A stretch of 64,000 nucleotides of DNA from the NCBI GenBank assembly GCA_965263285.1, contig CBDHHD010000016.1:1674001-1738000 (forward strand), in the 5' to 3' direction. Below the pieces are notes generated by a model. The model made no database searches. It worked only from the letters and a program-made list of their open reading frames with translations, and was not told the DNA's origin. This stretch comes from JASGCP01 sp965263285. GTDB lineage: Bacteria; Bacteroidota; Bacteroidia; Chitinophagales; Chitinophagaceae. How positions within the stretch are numbered: the stretch's first letter is position 1; every line of letters starts with the position of its first letter. Positions 62,395-64,000 of the stretch are shown piece by piece. The translations under genes and the position numbers were made by a program.

Positions 62395-63501
62395 TTAAAA
62401 AGGTGCTTTAGCAAAGGCAATTGCGTTAATATATTTAAAACCATTCATGACTTTCGCAGTTGACCAAGTAATGCCACTATTGTTTGTAGAAGCATAAACA
62501 CCTTGAGACAAATTGTTCATCCCTACTGCAAAGCCAATGGTAGTATCAGAAAGGAAAGCAAGGTTAAACACCATATACATGTTACTAAGTGCCTGTGCAT
62601 TATTCCAAGATTGTCCGCCATTTTTAGTATATGTATATGCGGCTTGATTTAATAATGAGCTATAACCTATTGCAATGCTATTTAAAGGAGAGCTGGATAC
62701 AATGGAGTTAATGGTATTTAATCCTAAAAGAGGAAGTGGTGATGACCAGGTTTTGCCACCATCTATAGTAGATGAATATGCTGTGCTATATGTAGTTGAC
62801 ATGCCCACTACTACACCGTTTGTGGCCGATGAGAAGGAAATAGAATTAATATTATAAAAGCCATTAATAATTTTTGTTGAATCTGTATACCAATTTTTTC
62901 CACCGTTAGTGGTATAAGCGTATTGATTACCACCTACAGCGACCCCATTTTCTGGTGAAGCAAAAGCAACAGCGTTAATCGTGTATTGAAAGTTGGGAAC
63001 TACTGTAGCCGTTGACCAAGTTTGCCCACTATCGCTCGTATATGAATAGATACCTTGAAGTGAATAATTGCCACCTACTATTACACCATTTGAAGAAGAA
63101 GAAAAGGCAATGCAATTTATATATTTATCAAATCCGTTAATTGATTGTATAGCAGACCAGGATTGGCCACTATTTGTTGTATAGGAGTAATATCCAAGAT
63201 TATCGTTTGATTTTCCTCCTATAACTACGCCATTTTTAGTAGAAGCAAAAGCAATGGAGTTAACATAGTTAAGTCCATTAAGTGTTTGTGCAATAGACCA
63301 GTCTTCTCCTTCATTAGTGGTATATGAGAACATAGCATTATTAGAAGACGAAACACCTATCATTACACCAGGAACTTGAGTGTTGTTACTAGCAATTTTA
63401 TTATTAATATTATTATTGATAGCTGTGTTGTTAATAGGGGTGGTTGTTTTATTGCAAGAAATAAGGAAGCAAATAAAAGATACAATAATTGAATATTTCA
63501 T
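62395..63501 (-). CDS. Seven-bladed Asp-box propeller lipoprotein
   Basis: A 368-residue lipoprotein; ATG 63501 gives the signal peptide and lipobox CFLISC, whereas the longer frame (63540) adds 13 residues. Seven repeats of about 47 residues each carry an Asp-box of the sialidase/BNR type: TTNEGEDW, TTNSGQSW, TSDSGQTW, TTNGGKNW, TIDGGKTW, TKNGGQSW, TNNSGITW. Each next strand starts with INSIAF-like sequence and the C-terminal INAIAFAKAPF would close the ring. No sialidase catalytic residues are evident. Probably a secreted binding protein. Strong internal repetition. Confidence 0.8.
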   Translation of the reverse strand: MKYSIIVSFICFLISCNKTTTPINNTAINNNINNKIASNNTQVPGVMIGVSSSNNAMFSYTTNEGEDWSIAQTLNGLNYVNSIAFASTKNGVVIGGKSNDNLGYYSYTTNSGQSWSAIQSINGFDKYINCIAFSSSSNGVIVGGNYSLQGIYSYTSDSGQTWSTATVVPNFQYTINAVAFASPENGVAVGGNQYAYTTNGGKNWYTDSTKIINGFYNINSISFSSATNGVVVGMSTTYSTAYSSTIDGGKTWSSPLPLLGLNTINSIVSSSPLNSIAIGYSSLLNQAAYTYTKNGGQSWNNAQALSNMYMVFNLAFLSDTTIGFAVGMNNLSQGVYASTNNSGITWSTAKVMNGFKYINAIAFAKAPF

Positions 63502-63584
63502 TTTTTTTGAGTACAAAGATATGTGTTTTTTTAAAATCATTGTTATACTACATTAACCGCTATTGCCATATTACACATTACAAG

Positions 63585-63683
63585 GGCTACATCTTTTTTT
63601 GAGGTGCTGTGCGAGGATATTCGCATTTTTTTAAACTTAATTAGCAATATCATAAATTTTTACTCACACTAAATTTAGTTATA
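63585..63683 (+). repeat. Solo element end plus CTCACACTAAATTTAG motif
   Basis: A strict left end (GGCTACATCTTTTTTTGAGG, 63585-) has no partner before the edge. It is followed at 63662-63683 by ACTCACACTAAATTTAGTTA, the same palindromic motif that flanks other copies. Confidence 0.6.
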
Positions 63684-63689
63684 TCTAAA

Positions 63690-64000
63690 TCATAAATTGT
63701 TTTTTTTTAGTTCTGATATGGCAAAATTAGCAGCTCTTGCTGTTAGAGCCATATAGGTAAGTGATGGATTTTGAGTAGAGCAACTTACCATGCAAGCACC
63801 ATCTGTTACAAATACATTTTTGCAATAATGTAGTTGATTGTGCTTGTTTAATGGCGCTTTGGAAGGGTCATCGCCCATAAAAACGCCTCCCATTTCATGT
63901 ATGTCTAAGCCTGGATGCCACTTTTCGTCTACAATGGTCGAAATATTTGTAAAACCAGCCATAGTAAACATTTCTGTCATTTGTTCTTGATAGTCTTTTT
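63690..64000 (-). CDS. GMC oxidoreductase, C-terminal part, cut by window edge
   Basis: The frame stays open to base 64000, so the N-terminal FAD domain lies outside. Visible: DIHEMGGVFMGDDPSKAP and, near the end, NVFVTDGACMVSCSTQNPSLTYMALTAR in parts (VTDGACM, NPSLTYMAL), the C-terminal GMC signature with catalytic His in HEMGG and the Asn in QNPSLT. Such flavoenzymes oxidise sugars or alcohols; Bacteroidota pairs often include a small gluconate-2-dehydrogenase-like subunit. Specific substrate unknown. Confidence 0.85.
   Translation of the reverse strand, partial: KDYQEQMTEMFTMAGFTNISTIVDEKWHPGLDIHEMGGVFMGDDPSKAPLNKHNQLHYCKNVFVTDGACMVSCSTQNPSLTYMALTARAANFAISELKKNNL

Overview
The window is AT-rich (roughly one third GC by eye) chromosomal DNA of a Bacteroidota bacterium, most likely from the Chitinophagaceae/Chitinophagales side. 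Evidence seen here: promoters with the Bacteroidota -7 element TAnnTTTG; many short lipoproteins; a DUF4270 lipoprotein / glycogen-synthase-like / panC block; a fused CrtYcd-type lycopene cyclase; a MetH lacking its homocysteine domain; and the large fused form of PurL. The exact genus cannot be read from the sequence.

Layout: 1-10.6 kb holds an SNF2 helicase (cut by the left edge), a lipoprotein, smpB, pyrR, purL and a hemerythrin-like protein. 11-15.8 kb holds an acyltransferase-like membrane protein, a sugar nucleotidyltransferase, a ferredoxin-NADP reductase, a DUF2007 protein and cdsA. 15.8-19.9 kb is the accessory patch: a solitary AAA ATPase with a HEPN-like C-terminal motif, then broken IS1634-type and IS66-type transposases around a repeat insertion. 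20-25.8 kb holds gluconeogenic ppsA-fbp and comEC. 26-31.8 kb holds a nucleotidyltransferase, a DedA protein, a Ctp protease, tRNA-His and methylmalonyl-CoA epimerase. 31.9-34.8 kb holds iscS-iscU-iscA and a PAP2 phosphatase. 34.9-40.2 kb holds surface lipoproteins, a methyltransferase, a truncated GT5 protein and panC. 40.5-50.7 kb holds lutB-lutC-gltD, metH and two tandem amino-acid permeases. 51.5-56.4 kb is a complete carotenoid operon: CarH-like regulator, crtI, crtB, idi, crtZ, lycopene cyclase. 56.6-64 kb holds an MDR oxidoreductase, a LolE-like permease, a KdnB-like oxidase with a GT9 glycosyltransferase, tRNA-Arg, an Asp-box propeller lipoprotein and a GMC oxidoreductase cut by the right edge.

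Two things stand out. First, the intergenic DNA is full of a foldback, MITE-like element about 440 bp long. It has terminal inverted repeats beginning GGCTACATCT and a long nested internal palindrome. I count five near-full-length copies, four rearranged or half copies and many solo or degenerate ends. One copy is flanked by a perfect 8-bp duplication (GTAAAAGA) and has a second kind of terminus (GGTATAACGACTTTT...), which is shared with another copy, so the family has interchangeable ends. No intact transposase for it lies in the window. Second, the carotenoid operon is headed by a MerR-type regulator carrying both cobalamin-binding motifs of the light sensor CarH (W-x9-EH and E-x-H-x-x-G). 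This predicts light- and B12-dependent pigment control in an organism that also has other B12-linked genes here (metH; methylmalonyl-CoA epimerase).
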